Shown here: piece by piece, positions 26,584-34,968 of the stretch
Layout of the letters: every line of letters starts with the position of its first letter
Position numbering within the stretch: the stretch's first letter is position 1
Origin: Candidatus Tenebribacter davisii
Lineage (GTDB): Bacteria > Cloacimonadota > Cloacimonadia > Cloacimonadales > TCS61
Direction of reading: 5' to 3'
DNA length: 64,000 nucleotides
Assembly (NCBI GenBank): GCA_030765535.1
Contig: JAVCCH010000086.1
Coordinates: 1 to 64,000 of the forward strand
Notes under the pieces: model-generated
Told to the model about the DNA's origin: nothing
Database searches by the model: none
The model's input: the letters and a program-made list of their open reading frames with translations, nothing else
Made by a program: the position numbers and the translations under genes

Positions 26584-27078
26584 TTAAAATGTTATAGCCA
26601 ATCCGACATTAATTATATTTGATTGCAGTCCAATATCAATTGAAGGACGAATATAACACATGTTTTTTATATTAAAACTGTATCCATATCCTATCGATAA
26701 CATTGGTATTAGAACAGTTTTACAATCCTCACAATAAAAAATGGGGGAAATAATAATACCACCAATTTTGAATATTAAGAATGATCTCTTTCTTTCAAGG
26801 TTCCAAAATCTGTTTGCTTGCAGATAAATACTGTCGAAAGTGCTGGAATTCATTGGCGTGAAAGTTATTTTCGGTCCTGCAACATGAGATATTAATTCAT
26901 TCTTGTAATTCAAAATCAATTCCCATACATGATTTTCATAAACATTAGTTACTCCAATACCAACTCTTATTCCAGAAAATACTCCAGTTGTAGGTGAAAT
27001 AACGATTATTGGTTTTTGAATTTCAGCAGAAATTGAAATTGCTATTATTAACGCAATAACAATAAAATATTTTTTCAT
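26584..27078 (-). CDS. Small secreted beta-rich protein (paralogue 2 of a pair)
   Basis: 164 residues, unrecognised family. A signal peptide is clear (KKYFIVIALIIAISISAE). The mature part alternates hydrophobic and polar residues, is Gly/Ile-rich and ends in Phe (NIINVGLAITF), as in small outer-membrane beta-barrels. One Cys pair (YCEDCK) sits mid-protein. The C-terminal pattern IRPSIDIGLQSNIINVGLAITF resembles the FRISIDLGIKAVISNLNLSITF end of the adjacent gene, so the two look like tandem paralogues. The gap between them is 12 bases, indicating co-transcription. Function unknown; outer-membrane location is inferred. Confidence 0.7.
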   Translation of the reverse strand: MKKYFIVIALIIAISISAEIQKPIIVISPTTGVFSGIRVGIGVTNVYENHVWELILNYKNELISHVAGPKITFTPMNSSTFDSIYLQANRFWNLERKRSFLIFKIGGIIISPIFYCEDCKTVLIPMLSIGYGYSFNIKNMCYIRPSIDIGLQSNIINVGLAITF

Positions 27079-27090
27079 TTATTTTTCCAT

Positions 27091-27555
27091 TTAAAATGTA
27101 ATTGATAAATTCAGATTACTTATTACCGCTTTAATACCCAAATCAATTGATATACGGAAATATGAATTGTCTCCAATTTTTTTACTATAACCAATTCCTC
27201 CAGCAATATTAGGTAGAGTTAATCTTGCACTACGACCTCCAATTGCAGCAATATGATCAATCCCAATATTAAATGTGTAGAACATGCCTGTTCGTGTTGA
27301 ATCTTTAAAATACCTATTTTGGAAATATATGCCGCCTCCAAAAAAGAAAGGACTTAAACCAGCATGCACGATAATCATTTTCTCAATTCTTTGATTCTCT
27401 GATACAGGTCCAATACCTAAACTAAGTGTGGAAAAAAATCCGAGTGATAAAGAACTTGTATAAACCGTTTGATTTATTAAATCCATTTCCAATTCATCAG
27501 AAAATGCAAATGACATTATTAAAATGCAAATCATAATTACAATGATTCTCTTCAT
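27091..27555 (-). CDS. Small secreted beta-rich protein (paralogue 1 of a pair)
   Basis: 154 residues, unrecognised family. Signal peptide KRIIVIMICILIMSFAFS, then a Gly-rich beta-strand-like sequence (SLSLGFFSTLSLGIG, NIAGGIGYSKKIGDNSYF) ending in SITF. The final Phe and the alternating pattern suggest an outer-membrane barrel of roughly eight strands. It shares its C-terminal pattern with the downstream gene. A GGAGAAAC sits just before the ATG. It is preceded by 382 bases without a gene, so it probably has its own promoter. Function unknown. Confidence 0.7.
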   Translation of the reverse strand: MKRIIVIMICILIMSFAFSDELEMDLINQTVYTSSLSLGFFSTLSLGIGPVSENQRIEKMIIVHAGLSPFFFGGGIYFQNRYFKDSTRTGMFYTFNIGIDHIAAIGGRSARLTLPNIAGGIGYSKKIGDNSYFRISIDLGIKAVISNLNLSITF

Positions 27556-27937
27556 TTAGTTTCTCCAAAATTTATTGTTTACTTGCTTCCTTTCCAGACT
27601 ATCTTTTCTAATTCATTCTTTCCAATCGTTCAGAGAGGACTTATCTGAATGAATTTATTTTCACCGATGTAGATTATGCTATTTGATTTCTATACTTCAT
27701 TCTCTAAAACTGCTAAGTTAATTTTTTCTGTAAAGAGTAAATTTGTTAAGCATTTAAGTTTCATTTTTTTAAAAAACACGTTTCATTCCTTTTTTGGGTG
27801 TAAATATCCCTTTTACTTATACATGTCGAAAATCCTGAAATTGGGACACAGACACTCAAAAAAAATTAAAGAATTTTAGAAGTATAGAGAAAAAATTACT
27901 ATAGAAATAAAAAATTTATATTTATTTTAGAAATTAA
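27556..27937. other. 382-bp intergenic region, no gene found
   Basis: AT-rich spacer between recO and the secreted pair, both on the minus strand. The 67-residue plus-strand ORF inside it (27676-27879) is low-complexity Phe/Lys/Ser and lacks a ribosome-binding site, so I do not call it. The region must hold the promoter of the 27555 gene, but I cannot place it. A TTCAGA/TCTGAA inverted repeat (about 27630-27650) and the string GGGACACAGACAC (27843-27855) are the only marked features. The latter resembles one arm of REP-like hairpins, but no second arm is seen. Confidence 0.5.
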
Positions 27938-28678
27938 TTATAATAATTCAACACTTTTCAAGTGCATATTCTTATTAAAATGTTCGGATAAATGTATAAC
28001 AAATATCTTGTTAATATGCTTAAATATTGATTTTGGAATTGATATCTCATTTATAAACTGTCCAATATTTGGTAATTTTCTAATCAGATCGGCTTCAATA
28101 TCATTTATTCTGATCACTTGCTCATCATATACCGGCATATAACAAATATCACAGATAAATCCATGTTTTTGAGGAAAGTAAGCTACAAATTTATTATTGT
28201 GAGAGCATTCTATACAATTATACACATTTAACTCAATTCCAATTATTTTACATAATTTTAACATAAACCGCCAAAAGATTACAATACCGTTTTTTGGTAC
28301 CGTTTTTATATATTGCAAGTATTGTGTTAATAATTCGTACACAGCTTTTGAATCATCCACAGTTATAATGATCTGCCTTATTATCTCGATTGCAGCCTGC
28401 ATAAGGATACTTGTATGAAGTTTAATATTAAATAAATTGGCATTGATCAATTGTGCTGATTTAAAGATGTACCAATCCGAACTGGGATTCTTATAAAGTT
28501 CCATTTCAAGTTCATTTAGTAATTCTAAGATTCCTATTACTTTATTACTTTTGCGAACACCTTTTGCCATAACCTTAATGACTCCATACTCTGGAGTCAG
28601 TACGTCGATAATAAGACTTGTATCTCTAAAATTAACTTTCTTAATAATTAAACAATTTGTTTTTAGATCTCTACTCAT
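27938..28678 (-). CDS. recO: DNA repair protein RecO
   Basis: Helps load RecA on SSB-coated single-stranded DNA in the RecFOR pathway. 246 residues. The N-terminal OB-fold starts KTNCLIIKKVNFRDTSLIIDVLTPEYG and continues VMAKGVRKS. A helical core follows, then a zinc module CIEC...CDIC typical of RecO. It lies 69 bases after the ABC permease gene on the same strand. recF is also in the window (49.9-51.0 kb); recR is not. Confidence 0.92.
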   Translation of the reverse strand: MSRDLKTNCLIIKKVNFRDTSLIIDVLTPEYGVIKVMAKGVRKSNKVIGILELLNELEMELYKNPSSDWYIFKSAQLINANLFNIKLHTSILMQAAIEIIRQIIITVDDSKAVYELLTQYLQYIKTVPKNGIVIFWRFMLKLCKIIGIELNVYNCIECSHNNKFVAYFPQKHGFICDICYMPVYDEQVIRINDIEADLIRKLPNIGQFINEISIPKSIFKHINKIFVIHLSEHFNKNMHLKSVELL

Positions 28679-28747
28679 AATTTACCTGAATCAATAATAA
28701 ACCTGATTTCGTAATCAATAATTAATATTCCAAAAATCTAGCAAAAT

Positions 28748-30781
28748 TCAATATTCTAAGCTATTATCTTGTGTTTCAGCAGGATTAAAAGTATGTAAAC
28801 CTTTGACAACGAAATAAATTATTATTACAGCAGGTATTATAACCCAATATGCTATATTTCCATCTTTAACAATAAAATCGAGAAATTTAAATTTATCTGA
28901 ATAATTGGTTATAAGAATAGCTAACGAGTTTTGCATGATATGAGCTAAGATAGGTACATATAAGCTCTTGGTCTTCCAGGCTAAATAACCTAACCAGATA
29001 CCTAATAAAGATACTGGTAAAAAGCGAAACGGATCAAGATGGAAAACACCAAATAAAACAGCTGTAAAAATTATTCCATGCCAAAATCCACTCTTTTTCA
29101 AAGAACTTAGGATGAAACCTCTAAACATAACCTCTTCACAGATACCAGGCAAAATTCCAACTACAAAAATTATCAGCCATATACTATTTTGATCGGTTGA
29201 TAATAGACTCTGCAAATTTTCCAGATATGTATCAGAAAGAGGAAAGATCAAATTAATTATTTGACCTACAATACCGGCTAATAACAGAAATGGAAGTGCA
29301 GCAATTATAACCAGCAGGAAATTCATTGGATTTGTATAATTTAATCTCAATGTTTTTTTAATATCTGTCTTTGAAAAACGTAAAATTACAATAACAGGTA
29401 ATAAAATAAGCAATACTTCAGTTTTTACCAATCCTCTCATCAAGTCTTGTATCTGCCATCTTTCGCCAATATAATAAAGAGCTAATATCATAATAACAAA
29501 ATAGACAAGAACGAACTGTAAATTTAGAATATTCTTCTTATTTTTACCCCAGAATTTCAAAGATTTTTCTTCTGCAGTTCTAAATAAGACATTTTCGCTA
29601 TGGAACAACTTAATTGAAATGTAAACTGTTACAACATCAAGTACAAGAGTAGATCCTATAACTATGAACAGATAACTTAATTGATAGTTATTCAGCATTA
29701 TATCACGCATTAACAAAGAAAAATTAACAATCGGAATTAATGAAAATCCCAGATTCAGTTCAAAACCCGGTAAAAAACTAACCATTGAAAGCATGATAGC
29801 TCCAAACAGCAAAGGCATTTGATAACTTTGAGCTTCCTTGATATTCCTGGAATAAGTTGAAATTGAAAGAAGAATAGCAGAGAAAAAAGTTATTAGCGGG
29901 ATCATCAGAAGCAGGATAAGTGCAAAGTTCCCAATTGGCAACTGGAAGTTTCCCATGGTCTGCCCCATCTGCATAAAGATATGGCGAAATGCAATGTACA
30001 TACTTAATAAGTTAAGTAATACAGTAATGATAGAAATAGTAATTATCGTAAGATATTTACCAATAACCAATTCGTTCCTTTTAGCTGCACTAACCAAGAT
30101 CGTTTCAAGTGTACCCCTTTCTTTTTCACCGGCAATAAGATCTGAAGCAATTACTGAAGCACCACTTATAGTTAATATAATTAACAAATAAGGTAAAAAT
30201 TTTCCAACAATAAAACCAACCATTTGTTCAGGTGGTGCAATGTTTTCTTTTTTGATCTCAACAGCATTCAATATCTCACTGTTAATTTTAATTTTATCCA
30301 GTCTCTTGCTTATCAGCACTTCTTCCAGATCACGTAAATTATCTCTGATCTTTCTATATGCCATGGAACTCTTCTCGGAAGTTTCATCATAAAAACAAGT
30401 AAGATTAAGTATTGTATAACCGGTTGATGATAAACTATCTTCAACAGTAATTAGAGCTTCTATTGATTTATCTTTTAGAAGGTCAAGATATGTGTCTTCA
30501 TTATAAACAATAGCTTCATCCATAATTTGAAGTGTCTCTATTTCAGATAGTGATCCCCTTATCTCACGTGATATCTCATTTTGTGACATATCATTAAGAT
30601 ATATAACTATTTCCTGTTGTTCCAGTTTGATTTCCTGACGTGATGTCATAGATGTTAAACCGATCATTAATAACGGATATAGTATAATTGGAAGAACAAA
30701 TGATGTTATAATTGTTCTTTTATCTCTAAGAAGATCCAGCATCTCTTTTTTGTAAATTACAATTATTTTTTTAATATTCAT
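28748..30781 (-). CDS. ABC-2 exporter permease fused to CPBP intramembrane protease
   Basis: 677 residues in two modules. Residues 1-400 form a NatB/ABC-2-type permease: one N-terminal helix, a long extracytoplasmic segment (about 45-190), then several helices including ASDLIAGEKERGTLETILVSA. From about 430 the protein adds helices and a CPBP (CAAX/Abi) protease domain with the motifs EEVMFR (about 548-553), FGVFH and HIMQN. Together these provide the Glu/His metal site. The gene overlaps its ATPase by 4 bp. NatAB-type pumps export Na+ or other small molecules; the fused protease might process a membrane partner or exported peptide. Fusions of this type occur elsewhere. Substrates unknown. 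Confidence 0.88.
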   Translation of the reverse strand: MNIKKIIVIYKKEMLDLLRDKRTIITSFVLPIILYPLLMIGLTSMTSRQEIKLEQQEIVIYLNDMSQNEISREIRGSLSEIETLQIMDEAIVYNEDTYLDLLKDKSIEALITVEDSLSSTGYTILNLTCFYDETSEKSSMAYRKIRDNLRDLEEVLISKRLDKIKINSEILNAVEIKKENIAPPEQMVGFIVGKFLPYLLIILTISGASVIASDLIAGEKERGTLETILVSAAKRNELVIGKYLTIITISIITVLLNLLSMYIAFRHIFMQMGQTMGNFQLPIGNFALILLLMIPLITFFSAILLSISTYSRNIKEAQSYQMPLLFGAIMLSMVSFLPGFELNLGFSLIPIVNFSLLMRDIMLNNYQLSYLFIVIGSTLVLDVVTVYISIKLFHSENVLFRTAEEKSLKFWGKNKKNILNLQFVLVYFVIMILALYYIGERWQIQDLMRGLVKTEVLLILLPVIVILRFSKTDIKKTLRLNYTNPMNFLLVIIAALPFLLLAGIVGQIINLIFPLSDTYLENLQSLLSTDQNSIWLIIFVVGILPGICEEVMFRGFILSSLKKSGFWHGIIFTAVLFGVFHLDPFRFLPVSLLGIWLGYLAWKTKSLYVPILAHIMQNSLAILITNYSDKFKFLDFIVKDGNIAYWVIIPAVIIIYFVVKGLHTFNPAETQDNSLEY

Positions 30782-31527
30782 GCATCTTCCTTCACAACAT
30801 TGTTAACATAGTGAATGAAGATGTCATCAAGGTCGTGTAATCCTGTATTTTCAATGAATTCTTCCCAGCTTCCTTGAGCTAATACTTTTCCCTGGTGGAT
30901 CATGACAATTTTATCAGCAATACGTTCTGCTTCCCGCATTATATGAGTGGAGAATAGTACACATTTACCATCCTCTTTACATTTATGAATAAAAGAAATT
31001 ATATTCTTAGCAGTAAGGATATCAAGTCCGGCTGTTGGTTCATCAAAGATCATTATGGGAGGATCATGAATAATTGAACGGACAATAGAAACCTTTTGCT
31101 TCATTCCAGTAGAGAGAAAATCAATTTTTTTATCCAGAAAATCATGCATGTCTAGAAGGTCAGCCATCTTGTTGATCCTATCGTGTATCTTATTTTCAGG
31201 AACATCATACAATCTGGCAAAATATGTAATCGTCTCTCGTGCTGTAAGCCTGGCATAAAGTCCCGTATCTCCTGAAAGGAAACCTAGATTTGCTCTCACA
31301 TTCTGAGGATCTTTTTTTAAATCATAACCTTCCAGTGTTGCTGTTCCGCTGGATGGCTGTAATATAGTAGAAAGCATTCGCATCGTCGTAGTCTTTCCAG
31401 CTCCATTAACACCTAATAACACTACAATTTCACCTTTATCTGCTGTGAATGAAAGGTTATTTACGGCATACAACTCTTCCCCATTTTGTTGACGGAATAC
31501 TTTTGAGAGATTATTTACGGTTATCAT
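30778..31527 (-). CDS. ABC transporter ATP-binding protein, NatA type
   Basis: 249-residue cytoplasmic ATPase that powers the permease encoded next (4-bp overlap). Walker A GVNGAGKTT, Q-loop region LGFLSGDTG, signature LSTGMKQK, Walker B IMIFDEPTAGLD and the H-loop FSTHIM are all present. The sequence best resembles the Na+-efflux NatA/CcmA-like group. The gene begins just after the terminator of the M42 peptidase gene, so it opens its own transcription unit. Substrate not deducible. Confidence 0.9.
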   Translation of the reverse strand: MITVNNLSKVFRQQNGEELYAVNNLSFTADKGEIVVLLGVNGAGKTTTMRMLSTILQPSSGTATLEGYDLKKDPQNVRANLGFLSGDTGLYARLTARETITYFARLYDVPENKIHDRINKMADLLDMHDFLDKKIDFLSTGMKQKVSIVRSIIHDPPIMIFDEPTAGLDILTAKNIISFIHKCKEDGKCVLFSTHIMREAERIADKIVMIHQGKVLAQGSWEEFIENTGLHDLDDIFIHYVNNVVKEDA

Positions 31528-31544
31528 TTATCCTCTTAATTGTA

Positions 31545-31580
31545 TTAAAAAAGGTAGAGGTAGTTTTCCTACCTCTACCT
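31545..31580 (-). terminator. Rho-independent terminator of the M42 peptidase gene
   Basis: Perfect 12-bp stem AGGTAGAGGTAG/CTACCTCTACCT (31552-31563 and 31569-31580) with a 5-nt loop, followed on the minus strand by six T. It sits 13 bases after the M42 stop. Confidence 0.88.
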
Positions 31581-31592
31581 GAAATTAATAAT

Positions 31593-32648
31593 TTATACTT
31601 TTGGAATAAAATCAGTTTTATCGTTGATCAAGCAGACAAATTCTGTAAGAAGTTTTATTGCTCCATCAAGATCTTTAAATGAGATCACTTCATTTGGAGT
31701 GTGCATATATCTATTGGGAATACTGATGAGCCCTGTCGCTACACCGGCTCTATTAACCTGAATTGCATTTGCATCAGTGCCGGTTCCGCGTGGAGCGGCT
31801 TCAATCTGATATTTAATTTTAGCATTATCCCCTGCTTTTTTGAGAAGCTCAAATACTTTTGGATTTATATTTGCACCAACTGAAATAACCGGTCCTTTTT
31901 CTAAGGATATATCACCTAACTGTCCTTTATTCATTCCCGGATAATCAGTTGCATGTGTCACGTCTATAGCTACGCCAACATGAGGATCAATGCCGAATGC
32001 ACTTGTTCTGGCTCCACGAAGTCCAACTTCTTCCTGAACTGAAGAGACGGAATATATGTTTGCAGTAATTTTTTTTCCTGCAAGTTCTTTAAGAATACAT
32101 CCCACAATGTAAACTCCAGCTTTATTATCAGTAGCTTTAGTTGTGATCACACTTCCAGATAATATTTCCAAGCCAGGTGAATAAGTTATATGATCACCAA
32201 TCGCAACTTTTTTCTCAGCTGCTTTTTTATCTTTTGCGCCAATATCTATCCAGAGGTCAGACATTTTTGGAGTACTCTTTCTATCTTCAGGGCTCATCAA
32301 ATGAATTGGCTTTCTTCCAATGATTCCACGAACAACTTTTTTATTATGATAAATATTTACGCGAATACCTGGCAACAAAGTTGCATCTACACCACCAATA
32401 GCAACAAATCTGACAAATCCGGTATCTTCAATATAATTAACCATTAAACCGACCTCATCAGCATGACCGGACAACATGATGCGAAGTTTTCCTGTTCCTT
32501 TTTTAAGGGCTATAACATTACCATGCACATCAGTTTTAATTTCATCAGCATATTCTTTTACAAAATTCCTGTACACTTCCTGTGCCGGTTGTTCAAATCC
32601 CGATGGACTTGGAGCTGTAACTAGATCTTCAAAGAATTTTTTTTCCAT
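31593..32648 (-). CDS. M42 family aminopeptidase (FrvX/TET-like)
   Basis: 351 residues, full length for this dinuclear zinc peptidase family. Metal ligands and catalytic residues are visible in order: LSGHADEVG, the bridging Asp in TKATDNKAG, the catalytic Glu pair in SVQEEVGLRGA, IDVTHATD, and the last His in NRYMHTPNEVI. M42 enzymes form cytoplasmic tetrahedral dodecamers that trim peptides from the N-terminus. It is preceded by a cupin gene (23-base gap) and followed by a strong terminator. Annotation as endoglucanase, sometimes seen for this family, is not supported. Confidence 0.92.
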   Translation of the reverse strand: MEKKFFEDLVTAPSPSGFEQPAQEVYRNFVKEYADEIKTDVHGNVIALKKGTGKLRIMLSGHADEVGLMVNYIEDTGFVRFVAIGGVDATLLPGIRVNIYHNKKVVRGIIGRKPIHLMSPEDRKSTPKMSDLWIDIGAKDKKAAEKKVAIGDHITYSPGLEILSGSVITTKATDNKAGVYIVGCILKELAGKKITANIYSVSSVQEEVGLRGARTSAFGIDPHVGVAIDVTHATDYPGMNKGQLGDISLEKGPVISVGANINPKVFELLKKAGDNAKIKYQIEAAPRGTGTDANAIQVNRAGVATGLISIPNRYMHTPNEVISFKDLDGAIKLLTEFVCLINDKTDFIPKV

Positions 32649-32671
32649 CTTTCTCTCCTATATATATTTAT

Positions 32672-33073
32672 TTAACAATTATTTGCTCTACCCGATGCAA
32701 AAGGGTTAATATTTTTTTTAACTTGTTTAACAGGTTTTTCAATAGGGATCAAACAAAGAAACTTAAGTGTTGTATCACCCGTATTTTTATAGTTGTGTTT
32801 CATATGCGGATCAACATATATTACATCACCTGGTTTAAATGGCAATTCTCCATCTTCTGTAACCAGAACTCCAGTACCTTCAACAATGAAATTTTCATGT
32901 TCCCAGCTGTGTGAATGATATGGTGTAAATCCTCCTGGTACAACTTCAAACATTCGCATTGCAAAATTTGGTGCTTTATCCTTATCCGAGATAAGCCAAC
33001 GTATATTTGCACCTTTTGCTCCTTCCATAGTTACTTTTTCTAATTGAACTTTTTTATATGATATAAGTTTCAT
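32672..33073 (-). CDS. Small cupin-domain protein
   Basis: 133 residues, single cupin barrel. Motif 1 is PYHSHSWEHENFIVEGTG (metal ligands H53, H55 and a Glu at 58 or 60). Motif 2 is PGDVIYVDPHMKHNYKNTG. The C-terminal tail is basic. Stand-alone cupins of this size are metal-binding enzymes or sensors with varied substrates, so no reaction can be named. It lies 23 bases before the M42 peptidase gene and just after the Nfu gene's terminator. Confidence 0.85.
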   Translation of the reverse strand: MKLISYKKVQLEKVTMEGAKGANIRWLISDKDKAPNFAMRMFEVVPGGFTPYHSHSWEHENFIVEGTGVLVTEDGELPFKPGDVIYVDPHMKHNYKNTGDTTLKFLCLIPIEKPVKQVKKNINPFASGRANNC

Positions 33074-33085
33074 AACTCCTCCAAT

Positions 33086-33119
33086 AAAAATGAGGTATCC
33101 TTTTTATCCAGACACCTCA
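33086..33119 (-). terminator. Terminator of the Nfu gene
   Basis: TGAGGT/ACCTCA stem (33091-33096 and 33114-33119) with a partly paired interior, followed on the minus strand by a T5 run. It lies 24 bases after the Nfu stop and before the cupin ribosome-binding site. Confidence 0.65.
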
Positions 33120-33142
33120 CTTTCTATAATTCTGTTTCAAAC

Positions 33143-33370
33143 CTATACTGAAATTACTTCTTTTACTTCAGGTATTTCTTCTTTCAGAACTCTCTCGATA
33201 CCTGCTTTAAGTGTAAGTGTTGCCATTGGGCAATTTCCACAAGCACCTTTCAATTTTACTTCTATAACATTATCAGCAGTTATATTAACAAGTTCACAAT
33301 CTCCGCCATCAGCCTGCAGCGAAGGTCTAACTTTATCTAGAACTTCCTGTACCTTTATTTTATCCAGCAT
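33143..33370 (-). CDS. NifU C-terminal-domain (Nfu) iron-sulfur carrier
   Basis: 75-residue single Nfu domain: [17 protein letters not shown], then [22 protein letters not shown] with the cluster-binding Cys44 and Cys47. Nfu proteins carry [4Fe-4S] clusters from the assembly machinery to apo-enzymes. In this organism PFOR and radical SAM proteins are plausible clients, although that is inference. The length is typical for stand-alone Nfu. The GGAGGAAG ribosome-binding site is strong. It is divergent from the COG2403 GTPase gene. Confidence 0.93.
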   Translation of the reverse strand: MLDKIKVQEVLDKVRPSLQADGGDCELVNITADNVIEVKLKGACGNCPMATLTLKAGIERVLKEEIPEVKEVISV

Positions 33371-33452
33371 TCTTCCTCCATTTATTTTTATACCTTAAAT
33401 ATATTAACTAAAAATTAGTAAAGTTAAAATTATAATTTTTTTTAATTTGTTA

Positions 33453-33471
33453 TTATATTAATCTAATATAA
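33453..33471. repeat. AT-only palindrome in the Nfu/COG2403 divergent region
   Basis: TTATATTA-ATC-TAATATAA, a perfect 8-bp inverted repeat in the 174 bases between two divergent genes, just upstream of a TTGACT (33478-33483). It could be an operator, but AT-only palindromes are easily found by chance in such sequence. Confidence 0.3.
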
Positions 33472-33544
33472 ATTTCCTTGACTTCAAAACCCTATTTTTA
33501 AGCCTTGCTTCTAAATTATTCATTAAAGAAAAAAGGAGAGAAAG

Positions 33545-34858
33545 ATGAAAAAGAAAGTCATCATTATGGGTGCTGCAGGGCGTGATTTCCATAACTTCAA
33601 CTGTTATTACAGAGACAATGCAAATTACGATGTTGTTGCTTTTACAGCAACACAAATCCCTGATATCGATGGAAGAAAATATCCAGCTGAATTAGCTGGT
33701 GAATTATATCCAGAAGGTATCCCTATCTTCGCAGAAAATGAAATAGTGAACCTGATAAATAAACACAACGTAGAAGAAGTTGTGTTTGCTTACAGTGATG
33801 TTCCTCATGAAAGAGTTATGAATAATGCTTCATTAGTTAATGCTGCTGGAGCTGATTTCAAACTTATCGGATTGAAGAATTCTACTGTAAAAACAACTAA
33901 ACCACTTATAACAGTATGCGCTACCAGAACTGGCTGCGGAAAAAGTCAAACAACACGTGCGGTTGTGAAAGCTCTTAAAGCAAAAGGACTGAAAGTAGCT
34001 TCTATCCGTCATCCAATGCCATATGGCGACCTTGTTAAACAAAAAGTTCAAAGATTTGCTGCTCTTGAAGATCTGGTAAAACATGAATGTACAATAGAAG
34101 AAATGGAAGAATACGAACCACATATAATTATGGGTAGTATTATCTATTCTGGTGTAGATTACGAAGCAATAGTTCGTGAAGCTGAAAAAGAAGCTGATGT
34201 AATTATTTGGGATGGCGGGAATAATGACACACCATTCTACGTTTCAGACAAAATGATAAACATCGTTGTTGTAGATCCACACAGACCTGATCATGAAAGA
34301 ACTTACTATCCTGGCGAAACTAATGTCATCAATGCTGATGTTATTGTGATCAATAAGATCGATTCAGCTGATCCGGAAGGAATTCAGATCGTGAGAGATA
34401 ATGTTCGAGAACTCAATCCTAATGCTATCGTTATTGATGGTGCTTCACCTGTAAGCATTGATAAGCCTGAACTTGTGAAAGGTGCTGATGTTCTTATCGT
34501 TGAAGATGGTCCTACTCTTACTCATGGTGAGATGAAGTATGGCGCAGGTGTTGTAGCTGCTGAAAAATACGGTGCTGCTGACCTTGTTGATCCTCGTCCT
34601 TTCGCTGTTGGTTCTATCAAAGAAACATTTGAGAAATATCCTGAGATAGGTATTCTCCTGCCAGCAATGGGCTATGGCGAACAGCAGATCAAAGATCTTG
34701 AAACTACAATTAATAATACAGAATGTGACGCTGTTGTTATAGCAACTCCTATCGATCTTAGAAGGATCGTTAAGATCAATAAACCTTCAGTTCAGGTAAC
34801 TTATGAGCTACAGGAAATTGGACATACAACAATAGCTGACGTTCTTAAAGATTTCTAA
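33545..34858 (+). CDS. COG2403 predicted GTPase, cyclic 2,3-diphosphoglycerate synthetase-like
   Basis: 437 residues. It starts KKKVIIMGAAGRDFHNFNCYYRD and has FTATQIPDIDGRKYPAEL, both typical of the COG2403 family. A P-loop follows (CATRTGCGKSQTTR), then RHPMPYGDL, WDGGNNDTPFY and VVEDGPTLTHGE-like blocks. The archaeal members include cyclic 2,3-diphosphoglycerate synthetase of thermophilic methanogens. Bacterial members are mostly uncharacterised, so synthesis of cDPG here is only a possibility. Strong GGAG ribosome-binding site. Monocistronic, closed by a strong terminator. No 2-phosphoglycerate kinase partner is seen. Confidence 0.82.
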   Translation: MKKKVIIMGAAGRDFHNFNCYYRDNANYDVVAFTATQIPDIDGRKYPAELAGELYPEGIPIFAENEIVNLINKHNVEEVVFAYSDVPHERVMNNASLVNAAGADFKLIGLKNSTVKTTKPLITVCATRTGCGKSQTTRAVVKALKAKGLKVASIRHPMPYGDLVKQKVQRFAALEDLVKHECTIEEMEEYEPHIIMGSIIYSGVDYEAIVREAEKEADVIIWDGGNNDTPFYVSDKMINIVVVDPHRPDHERTYYPGETNVINADVIVINKIDSADPEGIQIVRDNVRELNPNAIVIDGASPVSIDKPELVKGADVLIVEDGPTLTHGEMKYGAGVVAAEKYGAADLVDPRPFAVGSIKETFEKYPEIGILLPAMGYGEQQIKDLETTINNTECDAVVIATPIDLRRIVKINKPSVQVTYELQEIGHTTIADVLKDF

Positions 34859-34883
34859 ATAAAATATTAATCTAAAACAAAAA

Positions 34884-34911
34884 GGGCAGAATTAAATTCT
34901 GCCCTTTTTTT
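34884..34911. terminator. Bidirectional terminator between the COG2403 gene and the giant gene
   Basis: GGGCAGAATT/AATTCTGCCC hairpin followed by seven T on the plus strand. On the minus strand it is followed by TTTTTGTTTT. It lies in the 110 bases between two convergent genes. Confidence 0.87.
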
Positions 34912-34968
34912 CATCTTATTATCACTCTAATAGATAGAGAGCAATAAGCACTCTTTCAAATGTTTCTC

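Noticed and set aside
27843-27855. GGGACACAGACAC, similar to an arm of REP-type hairpins
   Set aside because: No inverted partner, no second copy in the window and no Y1-type transposase, so at most a relic.
27676-27879. 67-residue plus-strand ORF in the intergenic gap
   Set aside because: Low-complexity sequence, no ribosome-binding site, no recognisable family. AT-rich spacer ORF by chance.
28748-33073. Bacteriocin or peptide-export locus around the ABC/CPBP fusion
   Set aside because: No small precursor peptide, modification enzyme or immunity gene was found. The neighbours are recO and an unrelated peptidase unit behind a terminator.
33090-33398. 102-residue plus-strand ORF over the Nfu gene
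   Set aside because: Antisense shadow of the clearly real Nfu gene and part of its terminator.
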